Assembly (NCBI GenBank): GCA_012515235.1
Contig: JAAYYU010000188.1
Coordinates: 21,232-85,231, forward strand
DNA: 64,000 nt
DNA from: Candidatus Anammoximicrobium sp.
Lineage (GTDB): Bacteria > Planctomycetota > Planctomycetia > Pirellulales > Pirellulaceae
Direction of reading: 5' to 3'
In this document: positions 26,988 to 36,793 of the stretch, piece after piece
How the letters are laid out: every line of letters starts with the position of its first letter
How positions within the stretch are numbered: the stretch's first letter is position 1
Made by a program: the position numbers and the translations under genes
Notes under the pieces: model-generated
The model's input: the letters and a program-made list of their open reading frames with translations, nothing else
Databases searched by the model: none
What the model was told of the DNA's origin: nothing

Positions 26988-28055
26988 TTACTGCTTGGTT
27001 TCCAGAACCACGTCGGCCAGTTGCTGGCCGCGTTGGACGGTCAAGCGCACGGGGTCGATGTGGTCGATCAGCGACAGGGTCTCCACGACGCTGGCGCAGG
27101 AAGTGACGACGCTGTTGTTGACGAATAAGATCAGATCATCGGGCTGCAGCCTGGCCCGCGCGGCCGGGGAATCGGGCGTCACGGCGTCGATGAACGGAGG
27201 GGTGCGGGACAGCACGTCGGGCACCAGTCGCACGCCGACCCGCGCCAGCGTCCAAGGCTCCGCCGGTTTCTTAATCGAATCGTCGATCTTCCGGGGCAAC
27301 GTCTTGCCTGCCAGAATATCGTCCACGGGCGTCACCAATTCGCCCGCGGGAATGGCGTAGTTCAGCCACGTGTTGTTCAGGGCGTTGCGAAGTTCCTTGC
27401 CCAGGATGCCGACCAGGTTGCCCCGGCGGTCCGTCAAGGCGCCGCCGGCCGAGCCGGGGTTGTTGGTCATGGCATCGACCACGTACACGGGTCCGTCGTA
27501 CGGCGTCTCGAAGGCGCCGCGGCGAGCCGCCAGCTGCGTCTGGGCCGAGACAACGCCGTGCAAGACGCTGGCGTCCTCGTCGCCGGCGGCCACGCCGAAC
27601 AGATTGCTGAACGCCAGGACGCGATCCCCCACGGCCGGCTCGACCCCGTCGCTCAAGCGGAAGTGCGGCAGGCTGTCCGCGTCGATCTTGAGCACGGCGA
27701 TCTCGCGGCGCGGATCCGCTCCGACCAACGAGGCCTGGTATTTCCGGCCGTCGTCCAGCGTGACGACGACGTTGTCGGTGTCCAGCACGTAGCTCCAAAC
27801 CGTCAACACGTGCCCCGTGGGCGAGATCAGAAATCCGCTCTGATAGGCCTCCAATCCCTGCAGACCGCCAGCCCCGTAGATCTTGACCATCTTGGGCTGG
27901 ACGGACGCGGCGATGTCGATGAAGGCGCCGTCGGCGGCTCGGCAGACGCGAGACGCGGCGGGCAACAGCAGCGCGGCCGCGCACGCCAGCCACGCTGCGG
28001 CCGGCGGCCGAGGCCGGAGTGAACGGAACGCATTGCGTGTCAGGGTAGATGTCAT
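26988..28055 (-). CDS. Trypsin-like/PDZ protein, predicted catalytically inactive
   Basis: SGFLISPTGHVLTVWSYVL, DPRREIAVLKID, NNPGSAGGALTD; start at 28055 inside a longer ORF. Confidence 0.83.
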   Translation of the reverse strand: MTSTLTRNAFRSLRPRPPAAAWLACAAALLLPAASRVCRAADGAFIDIAASVQPKMVKIYGAGGLQGLEAYQSGFLISPTGHVLTVWSYVLDTDNVVVTLDDGRKYQASLVGADPRREIAVLKIDADSLPHFRLSDGVEPAVGDRVLAFSNLFGVAAGDEDASVLHGVVSAQTQLAARRGAFETPYDGPVYVVDAMTNNPGSAGGALTDRRGNLVGILGKELRNALNNTWLNYAIPAGELVTPVDDILAGKTLPRKIDDSIKKPAEPWTLARVGVRLVPDVLSRTPPFIDAVTPDSPAARARLQPDDLILFVNNSVVTSCASVVETLSLIDHIDPVRLTVQRGQQLADVVLETKQ

Positions 28056-28086
28056 GTGCGGTTCATGACAGGCTGGCAAGCCTGTC

Positions 28087-29955
28087 CTACTTGGCGGCCA
28101 AGGTGACGGACTCCAGTCTGATCCGGGCGAAGACCGTGTCGCCGTGACGGACCAGCAGGGCGTGTGGCACCTGGCGGCCGTCGACGGGGCGGTACTCGTC
28201 GAAATAAATCTCGCAAGGATCAACTTGAGCGTCGGGAAACAACTCCATCCCAGCCAACTGGCCGGTGGCGGGGTCGAACAGGAAGCGGGCTTCGACCACG
28301 TTGTGCGTCGCGACCAGCGCGTCGTGCAACCCCGCCCGATCCGGCACGGGCACGGTGCCCAGATAGTACACGTCGCCAAACTGTTGGGGGCCCAGCCGGA
28401 GCAGGCGTTGCCACAGGTGCAGGGCGACCAGCAGTCCGCCGCTGCCTTCCGGCGCCAGTTGCGAGTCCAAGTCCCGCGCGGGATCGACGTCCACCTGCTT
28501 GGCTGCAAAGCGGCCAGTGACTTTGTCGCCCGCCAGAACGATCTCGATCCGGCTGCCGGCCGAGTCGGTGCCCGCCAGCGTCCACGTTCCGGCCAGCGGC
28601 GCAAAGTCGCCGTGGGCCAGCAGCGTGCGCCAGACGCGGTTGCGGTTCAGCTCGTTGAAGTAGTAGTTGGCATAGCCCGGCCGCTTGACGATCAGTTTTT
28701 CCAGGTGCCGAGGCGCAGGCTCCTGGCGGCGCACCTTTTCCCGCGGCACGATGCGCGGCGGTTGAGGCTGCCCGCCCGGCACGGACTTGCCCTGTTCTCC
28801 GTGCGCTTTCGGCTTGGGTTTGTCGGCGTCGCCGGGTTGCTCGTCTTGGGGCAGCGGCTTGGGCAGAGGCGGCTCTTCGACGGGCAGGGCCCCTTCGGCC
28901 TTGCGCAGCAGTTCCTCCGTCCCGTGGACGCCCATCAGCCGCACAAAGACGTCGCGGCGTTCGCCGTCACGGCGGTAGCGGAGCGGCACGCGCCAACCCT
29001 TGGGGAAGATGCCGAGGACGTTCTTGAAGCCGTTCACCGACGTGACCGCCCGGCCGCCAAACGCCAGGAGTTCGTCGCCGTACCGCAAACCTCGGCGGAA
29101 AGCGTCGCTGGTTTCCAGGATGTCCGTCACGAGAATCCGGCCGTCCTCGTCACGGGACACGGTGGCGCCCAGCGTGGCGTGATCCACGACGCGACCGCTG
29201 CGAAGACAGCCCAGGAAGTTCTTGATCTGGTTGATCGAGATCGCGTAACCGACGCCTACGTTGACGCGGCCCCGCTTTTCAAACGAGCCGCGGCCGTTGA
29301 TGCCGATCAGTTGCCCGGCGGCGTTGAACAGGGGCCCGCCCGAGTTGCCCGGATTGATCGACGCGTCGGTCTGAATGCAGTCGGCGTACTCCAGCAGCGT
29401 GCCGGCGGGGTATTGGTAACGGTGGACGCCCGAAACGAGTCCATAGGTCACGGTGGGCTGAAAGTCGGTGGCCAGCAGGAACGGATTGCCGACGGCGAAA
29501 CACCAGTCGCCGACGCGCACGGCGTCGCTGTCGCCCAGTTCCGCAGAGGGGAAATCCTCGCGGCCCTGCAGCTTGATCAGCGCGACGTCGCCTGTCGGAT
29601 CGAGACCGACGAGCACGGCGTCATACAACTGGCCGTCGGCCATGCCGCACTGCATCCAATCGCCGGCGGGCTTGGTGACGTGAAAATTGGACAACGCATA
29701 GCCATCGGGCGTGATCACGACGCCCGATCCGCCGCCCTGGCCGTCGTTGGCAAACACGGCGACCGCGGTCTGGACCGCTCTGGCTACCGCGGCGATCCGC
29801 TGCTGTTCGGCCTGCAGGACCGCAGCGGACACCGGCTCGGCCTGGCCGACGCGGGCTGCGCCGACTGCCAGGCCAACCAGACCGAGGAAGAGAACGCCGA
29901 CTTGCGGCGCAGCACGGCACCCGAAGAGCCTCATTTCGTGATCCTCGCGTCGCAC
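28087..29955 (-). CDS. HtrA/DegP-like serine protease with PDZ domain and C-terminal extension
   Basis: SGVVITPDGYALSNFHVT, DPTGDVALIKL, TDASINPGNSGGPLFNAAGQLIGING (intact triad). Confidence 0.92.
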   Translation of the reverse strand: MRREDHEMRLFGCRAAPQVGVLFLGLVGLAVGAARVGQAEPVSAAVLQAEQQRIAAVARAVQTAVAVFANDGQGGGSGVVITPDGYALSNFHVTKPAGDWMQCGMADGQLYDAVLVGLDPTGDVALIKLQGREDFPSAELGDSDAVRVGDWCFAVGNPFLLATDFQPTVTYGLVSGVHRYQYPAGTLLEYADCIQTDASINPGNSGGPLFNAAGQLIGINGRGSFEKRGRVNVGVGYAISINQIKNFLGCLRSGRVVDHATLGATVSRDEDGRILVTDILETSDAFRRGLRYGDELLAFGGRAVTSVNGFKNVLGIFPKGWRVPLRYRRDGERRDVFVRLMGVHGTEELLRKAEGALPVEEPPLPKPLPQDEQPGDADKPKPKAHGEQGKSVPGGQPQPPRIVPREKVRRQEPAPRHLEKLIVKRPGYANYYFNELNRNRVWRTLLAHGDFAPLAGTWTLAGTDSAGSRIEIVLAGDKVTGRFAAKQVDVDPARDLDSQLAPEGSGGLLVALHLWQRLLRLGPQQFGDVYYLGTVPVPDRAGLHDALVATHNVVEARFLFDPATGQLAGMELFPDAQVDPCEIYFDEYRPVDGRQVPHALLVRHGDTVFARIRLESVTLAAK

Positions 29956-31127
29956 AAGTCCAGACAGTCGGCGATATCCAGTTGCTCGCCGAAATCCACC
30001 AGGATCTTCAGCCGCTTGACGCCGGTGATGTCGACGTCGATCGCCAGCGGCTCGTCGCTGCCCGTCATCGTTTGGGCGAACAGCTCGCGGTCATCGCCGC
30101 TGATCACCAGACGCACGTGACCGGCCGGACGGACGCGGTCGTCGATGCCCGCCACGGCCAGGAATCGGCGGAAGTCGCCGGCCAGCCGGTAGACCAATTC
30201 AGTGCGGCTGCGAACGGCCAGGCCGCGCTCGTACTCTTGGCCGGCCAGCACCAGGGGATGGCCACCCGGCGCCGCCGATCCGCGCGGCGCAAACAGGCGC
30301 GCGACCATTTCCTTGGGCAGCTTGGTCGGGATGAAGGGACGCCAGGAAACCGTCTGCGGTTCCAAGGCGTCCAGCCACTCGCTGTTTCCACTGGAAAAAT
30401 CGATCCGCTTGAGCTGCGCCAGGGGCAGCGAGACGGACACGCCTGCGACCGTCACGAGGTCCAACTGCCCGCCCGTCTGGCTCCACGATCTCACGCTCCA
30501 TTGCGATCCGCAAGCGTCCGTGACTTGGGCCGATCGCCGCGGCAACTCGCCGGCGGCAGGGTGATAGTACAGCAGCCCCTCCAATTTCGTCCGTTTGGCC
30601 TGGACGACGTCGCCGTCCGACTCAAACTGCACGGCCTCGTTGCTGACGTCGCGGATCGCACCGGTCAGCTGGTCCAGGCTGTCGCCGCGGCGGATCACGA
30701 GCGAATCGCCGGCGGCCTTGGCCTCCAGCAGTTCCTGCCAACGCTGGGCCAACTGAGGCGCGGAGGCGAAGTCGCGGAACCGCACTGCGCGGATCGCGGC
30801 GGTGCGAATCGGCAGTGACTGGCCGGCAAGCGTGCGGACGGTCGCGGTGCCCGCGGCAACCGCGTACCCGTCGCCGCGAATCAGCGAACCGTCCATCAGT
30901 TCGACCCACACGGTGACGGGGCGATCGGCCGCAGCCGGCGTCGGCGCGGCCGTCAGCTCCCACAGACTGGCAAGCGCCAGTCGCTGCGGGCCGGCTTCCG
31001 TTTGGACAACGACGGCCTCCGCGGAAAGTTCGACCAGTTGACCGCGGATGGACGGCCCGGCCAAGGGGCGTACCTCCACAGGCAGCGTGCTCAGGACGAT
31101 CAGAGAAATCAGGGTCAAAACGTGCAT
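29931..31127 (-). CDS. NPCBM-like domain protein
   Basis: C-terminal GLAVRSRTELVYRLAGDFRRFLAVAGIDDRVRPAGHVRLVISGDDRELF...LKILVDFG...DLCDARI. Confidence 0.68.
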   Translation of the reverse strand: MHVLTLISLIVLSTLPVEVRPLAGPSIRGQLVELSAEAVVVQTEAGPQRLALASLWELTAAPTPAAADRPVTVWVELMDGSLIRGDGYAVAAGTATVRTLAGQSLPIRTAAIRAVRFRDFASAPQLAQRWQELLEAKAAGDSLVIRRGDSLDQLTGAIRDVSNEAVQFESDGDVVQAKRTKLEGLLYYHPAAGELPRRSAQVTDACGSQWSVRSWSQTGGQLDLVTVAGVSVSLPLAQLKRIDFSSGNSEWLDALEPQTVSWRPFIPTKLPKEMVARLFAPRGSAAPGGHPLVLAGQEYERGLAVRSRTELVYRLAGDFRRFLAVAGIDDRVRPAGHVRLVISGDDRELFAQTMTGSDEPLAIDVDITGVKRLKILVDFGEQLDIADCLDLCDARITK

Positions 31128-31193
31128 TCGCGTCTTTCGTGGTCAAGGTCGCAAGGCGCTCGTGAGCCGTGCGGTGGTGCTGGGAGCGGGGCT

Positions 31194-31290
31194 GGGTTCA
31201 GGCTTACAGAATTCAATTTTGGCCGAGCAGGGTCGTACCATCTGGCTGACGCCACGATCGGCCAAAATTGAATTCTGTAAGCCTGAACCC
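31194..31290. repeat. Long-inverted-repeat element, copy 2 (97 bp, 33 bp arms)
   Basis: gggttcaggcttacagaattcaattttggccga and its exact reverse complement at the other end. Confidence 0.93.
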
Positions 31291-31331
31291 ATGCTGGACA
31301 GCGTCTCTCCGTGTCAGTTTCCCGTTTGGCG

Positions 31332-32363
31332 CTAGCTGCCCTCGCGGGCCAGTTTGCGGAAGTATTCTTCGATCACCTCGCGGTAGTGGGAAGGGAGGCC
31401 TTTGCTGATTTGCTGCAGAGCCTCTTCCCGCTGCTTGGGAGGCAGGTTGCCCCAGCCGGACTGGATGCCCGTGCGGCGCTGGTCCACGTCGCCCGGCCCC
31501 GAGCCGCCGCCCGGCATGCTGTCCGGCATCGGCTGTGCGGACTGCTTGCCGCCCTGGCTGCTGGAGGCCGACTGCTGCTGGGCCTGTTTTTCCAGTTCCT
31601 CGATCATCTTGTCCAGCTTGGCGATCACGTCGTCTTCTTGCTTGCGCACCCGCTTGCCGGCGCGGCCGAAACCCAGCCGCCGCTCGATGTCGTCCATCAT
31701 CCGGGAGACTTCATCCAGCGAATCGGCCTTCAGCGGCTTGAGGTCGGCTTCCATCAAGGCCGACAGCACCTCGAACCGCTTCGGGATGTTGCCCTTGTTT
31801 TCCTGCAAGCGGGACAGCGCCGCCAGGCAGGGTTCCTTCTGCAGCAGCCGATGGTGACAAGCGGCCTGGTAGAACAGGAGCGTCGCAGGATCGACGACGT
31901 CTGCCGGCTGGAGACCGTCGAGTTGCTCCAGAGCCTCGTCGTACAAAGCGTGCTGGGCCAGCCAGCGCCCGTACAGCAGCCGCAGGTTGTTCCTGACCAA
32001 CGGCGGCTGGTCCGTGTCCCGCAGCGCGGCAAGGCTGGACAGGACCAGGGGCGGTTGGCCGCCGCGGCACAAGGCCACGAAATCGCGCGTGGCGGGGACG
32101 GCCAGGGCGATGGTCTCGGCCAACCGGTCGAGGATGTCGGCGCTGACGGCCGGCAATTGATCCTCGGCCCACAGCGCAGCGAGTTTGGCCTGGGTTGCGT
32201 CCTCGTGGCTTTGGGCGGCCAGCCACTGTTCGACCGCGGCTTTGACCTCCGCTACCGGCGGCGGCTGCCACGTGGCGCGTTTCTGCAGCTCCTCGTCGGC
32301 CCGCAACGGCGCGACGACGGCAGCCAAACTCACCATCCAGAGGAGAAAGCGATTTGCTGTCAT
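31332..32363 (-). CDS. TPR-like secreted/periplasmic protein
   Basis: Signal peptide; LLYGRWLAQHALYDEALEQLDGLQPADVVDPATLLFYQAACHHRL. Confidence 0.65.
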   Translation of the reverse strand: MTANRFLLWMVSLAAVVAPLRADEELQKRATWQPPPVAEVKAAVEQWLAAQSHEDATQAKLAALWAEDQLPAVSADILDRLAETIALAVPATRDFVALCRGGQPPLVLSSLAALRDTDQPPLVRNNLRLLYGRWLAQHALYDEALEQLDGLQPADVVDPATLLFYQAACHHRLLQKEPCLAALSRLQENKGNIPKRFEVLSALMEADLKPLKADSLDEVSRMMDDIERRLGFGRAGKRVRKQEDDVIAKLDKMIEELEKQAQQQSASSSQGGKQSAQPMPDSMPGGGSGPGDVDQRRTGIQSGWGNLPPKQREEALQQISKGLPSHYREVIEEYFRKLAREGS

Positions 32364-32474
32364 CCACGTCTGCTCCTATCCTGGCCTGCGGCCGGAATCC
32401 AGCCAGGTTGGGACTCTGTTCCGACTCGGTCGGGCCGGAGTCCCCGCCTGCGAAGATGCGCACCGCAACCAACC

Positions 32475-34253
32475 TCACTTGTTCTTTCCCAACACGATGT
32501 CGCGTGTCAGGCGGTAGATCGTCTCCTGGCGTTCGGCCAACTTGATCAGCGCCTCGCGCAAGTCCTGATCGGTCGCCTGGCCGACCGGGTCCTCCACGTC
32601 CTTCAGCAGCCGAGCGTAGCGTTGGGTGCGGGTGTTGACCCGCAGCTGCAGTGCCCGGATCATTTTCAACTCGGCGATGGCATCGACCAGCGGCATGTCC
32701 TGGGGTTGGCCCGGCCGTGCCAGTTGTTGCTGCCGCTGTTTTTCCATGTCTTTTTGCGCCTTCTGCAGGGCTTCGATCATCTCCTGCAGCGCCGCGATGA
32801 CGTCCTGTTCGATGCCCTGCGTGATGTCCTCCACTTTGGCGGCGTCCAGCCGGTCGGCGACCTGCTGCATATCATCCCGCATCTGGCTGACCGTTTCGGG
32901 GAAAGCGACCGAGGAGCCTTCCTCCAGGAGCAGGTTCAGCGCCTTGTCGGCTTCGACGACCAGCTTGCGTTCATCCACCGCCAGCTTGCCGGCGGGAATC
33001 GGGATCTTCAAATCGCGTTCCGGCTCGTCAATCTCGTCGAGTCGCACGGTGTCTTCGTAGATCCGGACTTGGATTTCCAGCATCTTGCGAAAGCGGCTTT
33101 CGAGCAGCGCCAGCACGCGTTCGACTTCCTCCTCGCGCATCTGCCTCAGGATCCGCTCCAACTCGGCCTTGGCTTTCTCGAGTTCTTCCTTGGCTTTTTC
33201 TTGTTCGGCGACGGCGTCGTTGCGTTGTGCTTCCTCGAGCCGTTTCCGGGCTTCTCGCATCCGCTCCTGGGCGGCTTCGACGCGTTTGCGGGCCGGGTTG
33301 CCTTCGTCGGCTGGCGGTTGGTCTTGCGGCTGGTCCGGCTGGCCTTGTGCTTCCCCCTGGCTTTGGCCCTGTTGGCCGTGGCCCTGGCCCGGACTGGGCG
33401 GTTTCTTCGGCTGGTTCTGCCCGTCTCCCGGTTGGTCCGAGTCCCGTTTCTGGCCGGCCTCTTTCGCTTGGCCTTGAGCGGGGCTCTTTCCCTGTCCGGC
33501 TGCTTTGCCCTGCGGGGACTCCTTGTTCTGCCCCGGCTCTTTGCCTTCCGCCGCCTTACGGTCTTCGTGTTCGGCCTGCGGCTGTTCGCCGGGCTTGGCC
33601 TGGTCGCCGGAGTTGGCGTCGGTCTGCCGCGCAGCGCCGCCCTCCTCGTTTTCTCGGATCTGTTTTGCGAGTTCGCCGGTGCGGTCGGCGACTTTGGCTT
33701 GATCCTTGGCGAGTTCGCCTGGTTCGGCGCCGCCTTCCGTGCGGCCCTGGACGCTTTTCTGGAGTCGCAGGATGCGTTCCACTTCTTTGATGTATTCGCG
33801 GATCCGGTCCTGCTCGCGTTTCAAACGGTCGGAGCGGTTTTCGCTCAGCAGCAACTCGAGCAAGGCCTTGATCTCCTGATGGGCCTCGCGCTGCAGTCCC
33901 AGCACGCCCTCGCGTTCCGCCTTGTTCCTGGCCTCGAACTGTTCGAGCGACGTGGCGCACCTGTTCAGCTTGACGCCGGTCAGGTTCTGTTTGGACCGTT
34001 CCAGGGCTTTCATCAGCAGCGCCGCGCGGCGCGGGTCGTTGACAGCCTCGATGCGGGCCATGTCCTCGAACAGTTTCTCCAGCTTGGAGTACTTGTCCGC
34101 GATCGCCCCTTGATGGACCACCAATTGCTTGACGTCGGCGGCGACCGACGGCTTGATCTCCGGCCCCGGTGGCCCATCGGCGGCCGGCGCCGGCGGTCCC
34201 CAGATCAGGCAGACCAGGACGGCGAACCACATTCGCTTTCGTGAAGTTTTCAT
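32475..34253 (-). CDS. Secreted coiled-coil protein with G/Q/P/K-rich low-complexity middle
   Basis: Signal peptide; coiled-coil segments either side of GQGKSPAQGQAKEAGQKRDSDQPGDGQNQPKKPPSPGQGHGQQGQ. Confidence 0.75.
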   Translation of the reverse strand: MKTSRKRMWFAVLVCLIWGPPAPAADGPPGPEIKPSVAADVKQLVVHQGAIADKYSKLEKLFEDMARIEAVNDPRRAALLMKALERSKQNLTGVKLNRCATSLEQFEARNKAEREGVLGLQREAHQEIKALLELLLSENRSDRLKREQDRIREYIKEVERILRLQKSVQGRTEGGAEPGELAKDQAKVADRTGELAKQIRENEEGGAARQTDANSGDQAKPGEQPQAEHEDRKAAEGKEPGQNKESPQGKAAGQGKSPAQGQAKEAGQKRDSDQPGDGQNQPKKPPSPGQGHGQQGQSQGEAQGQPDQPQDQPPADEGNPARKRVEAAQERMREARKRLEEAQRNDAVAEQEKAKEELEKAKAELERILRQMREEEVERVLALLESRFRKMLEIQVRIYEDTVRLDEIDEPERDLKIPIPAGKLAVDERKLVVEADKALNLLLEEGSSVAFPETVSQMRDDMQQVADRLDAAKVEDITQGIEQDVIAALQEMIEALQKAQKDMEKQRQQQLARPGQPQDMPLVDAIAELKMIRALQLRVNTRTQRYARLLKDVEDPVGQATDQDLREALIKLAERQETIYRLTRDIVLGKNK

Positions 34254-34270
34254 TCCGCCGTCTCCGGGCT

Positions 34271-34366
34271 GGGGTCAGGCTTCCAGAATTCGGTTTTCGC
34301 GGCCGATCGTCCAGCCCAAGGGAACGACTGGTCCCCGCGAAAACTGAATTCTGTCAGCCTGACCCC
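34271..34366. repeat. Long-inverted-repeat element, copy 3 (96 bp)
   Basis: ggggtcaggcttccagaattcggttttcgcgg / ccgcgaaaactgaattctgtcagcctgacccc; central region resembles copy 1. Confidence 0.9.
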
Positions 34367-34377
34367 TTGTGCCGCTG

Positions 34378-36777
34378 TTACTCCAAATCGCGCAACAAGT
34401 TCTTCTGCAGTTCGGTATGGGTCTTCTGTGTCTCCCCGATCATCCGCTGCTGGTCATCCATCAATTGGCGGACGATGTCCAGCAGTTCGTTGAAGGTCTC
34501 CAGGTCCAGCATCTGCTGCAGGATTCGCTCCATTTCCGCCAGCACGTCGTTCGCCTGGCTCACCGCCGCGGCAGCTTCCTGCCGGCCGCTGTCCAAATCG
34601 TACTTCTTTGCGGCCAAATCGTCCAACAGGCGTTGTTCCAGCACCTCCTCGCGACGTTCCAGTTCCGGGAACATGGTTTCGCCGATCCACTGCATCGGAT
34701 CGGCGATCTGCTCTTTCAGACGCTTCTTGCGATCTTCCGTATCGACCCGGTTATTGATCAACTCTTCGCGGATGTCATGGAACCCGGCCGCCGCGCCCAG
34801 CAGCTCTTGAGCGCTTTTGCGCGTCTGTTGCAGCGCCTGTTGGACGCGGAGCAGGCGCAGGGATTGGGCCCGCTCGGCGGCCGTCGGTGCGTCCCCGGCC
34901 TTGTCGCCCGGTTCGCGGCCCGGACGCTCGGCGTCGCCCGGTTCCCGGCCTTCGGTTTGCGGCGGAGCTTGGACGCGGTTCAGGAAGTCGCGGGCCTGGG
35001 TCATTTCCTGGATGATCTGTTCGAAGCGGCGGCGGAGCCCGATTTCGCGGGCTTCCAGCATCGCCAGCAGGGTCTCCGGCGCCACGACGTCCAGCTGGTA
35101 CCGGTCGCCGCTGCCCACGTTGGGCCCTGCGTCCAAACCGCACTTGTCGGCAGCGCGAAGGGCCAACGACAACTTGTCCTTGGGCTTCAGTTCCACCTTG
35201 TCGGCCTGGGACCTCAGCTCGCGGAAGTCGACCGCGGCCTCGACTTGGCCGCCCTGGGCCAGGGGAAATTCGCGCGCCAACGGCTCGTCCTTCTGTTCGT
35301 TCTCGGCCACGGTTGCCCGCGTGAGGATCATGTCAAACCAGGCCTTGTCAACGCCGTAGTCGTCGGAGATCGTTCCCCAGGCGGGGATCATCACGTCCGG
35401 CGTCACCGCGGTGCCGATGCCCTTCAGCCGCACCTCGACCCGCGGAGCTTCGTCCGGAATCGCCGCCAGGAAGATCCGATACGGCCGCTCCGTCACGACG
35501 TCGTCCGCGTCGAACAGCGTCACGTCCAGCGTCAGGTTCGCCTCCAAGCGGCCCACGGGAACCACGAATTGCTGCAGGGCCGCAGGGTCGAATTCGCCGA
35601 GCGTGCGGATGTCCTGCGTCTGGACGTTGTACACGTCAACGCGTTTCAACGGCTTGTTGGTGTGCGCGCGGATGGTCACTTCCGTGCCCTGGGGCAACTG
35701 CGTCGAATTGGTCCAGGCGACGGTCCGCGGCAGCCACGAGCCCGCCTTCTGGTCGACCATGTACGCGGGGAATTTGCAGTCCAAATCGACGCCCACGACC
35801 GCCGGGCTGTCCACCACCTGGATCGTATAGTCGCGGACGCGGCAGTCGTAGCCCACGACGTCGAAGTGGATGTCCGTCAGGATGCCTTGCAGCGGCTGGC
35901 CCGAAAACGTGTACTGTTGGTACTCGTCCCGGCTCCGCTTCATGCGGTTCATGGTCACCCGTCCCCGCTGGCCGTCCGCCGCGTGGTAGTGAATCGTGCA
36001 GGTTTCGGGAACGACTTTGGCTTTGAGAGCGGCCCGCACTTTGAGCCGCAGGTTGGAGCCCTTGGCGACCTTCAGGCTGCCGTCGCGGAAGGGAATCAGC
36101 GGCACGTCGGCCGCGGCCTGCGGAGCGTCCTCCGGCCCCAGCAACTCGACGCCGACCACCTCGATCGACGCGCTCCGCGGCCAGGCCTCGTCGCGCAAGA
36201 GATACCCGCGCCGCGCCCAGACGGCCAGCGCCTGCCGGTTCTGCGCGTAGAACCCGACGATCGTTCCCAGCAGGACGAGGGCGCCAAGCAGGCTCCGGAC
36301 CAAGGGCCGGTAATTGAAGACGGCCCCCAACCGCACGCGGCCGGCATCCTCCAACGCCTCCCGGCCGGTGTGAGCCAGCATCGACGCATCGAACGTCTGA
36401 GCGTGGTCGGGTTGCTCGCTCAACTCGACCGACGTCACCAGGCTGTCGCGAAACATGCCGAACCGCCGCTCCAGCAGCACCGCCATGCTGCGGTTGGCCA
36501 GAGGCACGAAAGCGCGACGGAACACCCAGTGAAACAGAATGTAGGCCAAGCCCGCGGCGACAATCGCCAGCACCACCGCCCGCGCCGCGCGAGGCATCTC
36601 GCTGGCCCCCGCCAGCACCGGCAGATAGTCCAGGGCCAGCGCCGCCCAAAATGTGAAGCCCAGCCAGATCACGGCCAACGCCAGTCCCTCCAGCCAAACG
36701 TAAACACGAATCCGCCACCGCAGCCCCAGGAGCAGGCCACTCAGTCGCGGATCAAGTTGTCGGCTGGAGGTGGTCAT
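34378..36777 (-). CDS. Large membrane-anchored protein (DUF4175-like)
   Basis: N-terminal TM segments (LEGLALAVIWLGFTFWAALALDYL, AVVLAIVAAGLAYILFHWVF), long periplasmic part, C-terminal coiled coil. Confidence 0.7.
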   Translation of the reverse strand: MTTSSRQLDPRLSGLLLGLRWRIRVYVWLEGLALAVIWLGFTFWAALALDYLPVLAGASEMPRAARAVVLAIVAAGLAYILFHWVFRRAFVPLANRSMAVLLERRFGMFRDSLVTSVELSEQPDHAQTFDASMLAHTGREALEDAGRVRLGAVFNYRPLVRSLLGALVLLGTIVGFYAQNRQALAVWARRGYLLRDEAWPRSASIEVVGVELLGPEDAPQAAADVPLIPFRDGSLKVAKGSNLRLKVRAALKAKVVPETCTIHYHAADGQRGRVTMNRMKRSRDEYQQYTFSGQPLQGILTDIHFDVVGYDCRVRDYTIQVVDSPAVVGVDLDCKFPAYMVDQKAGSWLPRTVAWTNSTQLPQGTEVTIRAHTNKPLKRVDVYNVQTQDIRTLGEFDPAALQQFVVPVGRLEANLTLDVTLFDADDVVTERPYRIFLAAIPDEAPRVEVRLKGIGTAVTPDVMIPAWGTISDDYGVDKAWFDMILTRATVAENEQKDEPLAREFPLAQGGQVEAAVDFRELRSQADKVELKPKDKLSLALRAADKCGLDAGPNVGSGDRYQLDVVAPETLLAMLEAREIGLRRRFEQIIQEMTQARDFLNRVQAPPQTEGREPGDAERPGREPGDKAGDAPTAAERAQSLRLLRVQQALQQTRKSAQELLGAAAGFHDIREELINNRVDTEDRKKRLKEQIADPMQWIGETMFPELERREEVLEQRLLDDLAAKKYDLDSGRQEAAAAVSQANDVLAEMERILQQMLDLETFNELLDIVRQLMDDQQRMIGETQKTHTELQKNLLRDLE

Positions 36778-36793
36778 TCGTCAGTGGTCATTC

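Noticed and set aside
31311-34244. 977-aa plus-strand ORF
   Set aside because: Lies antisense to two genes with clear signal peptides and domain character; composition is typical of high-GC antisense open frames.
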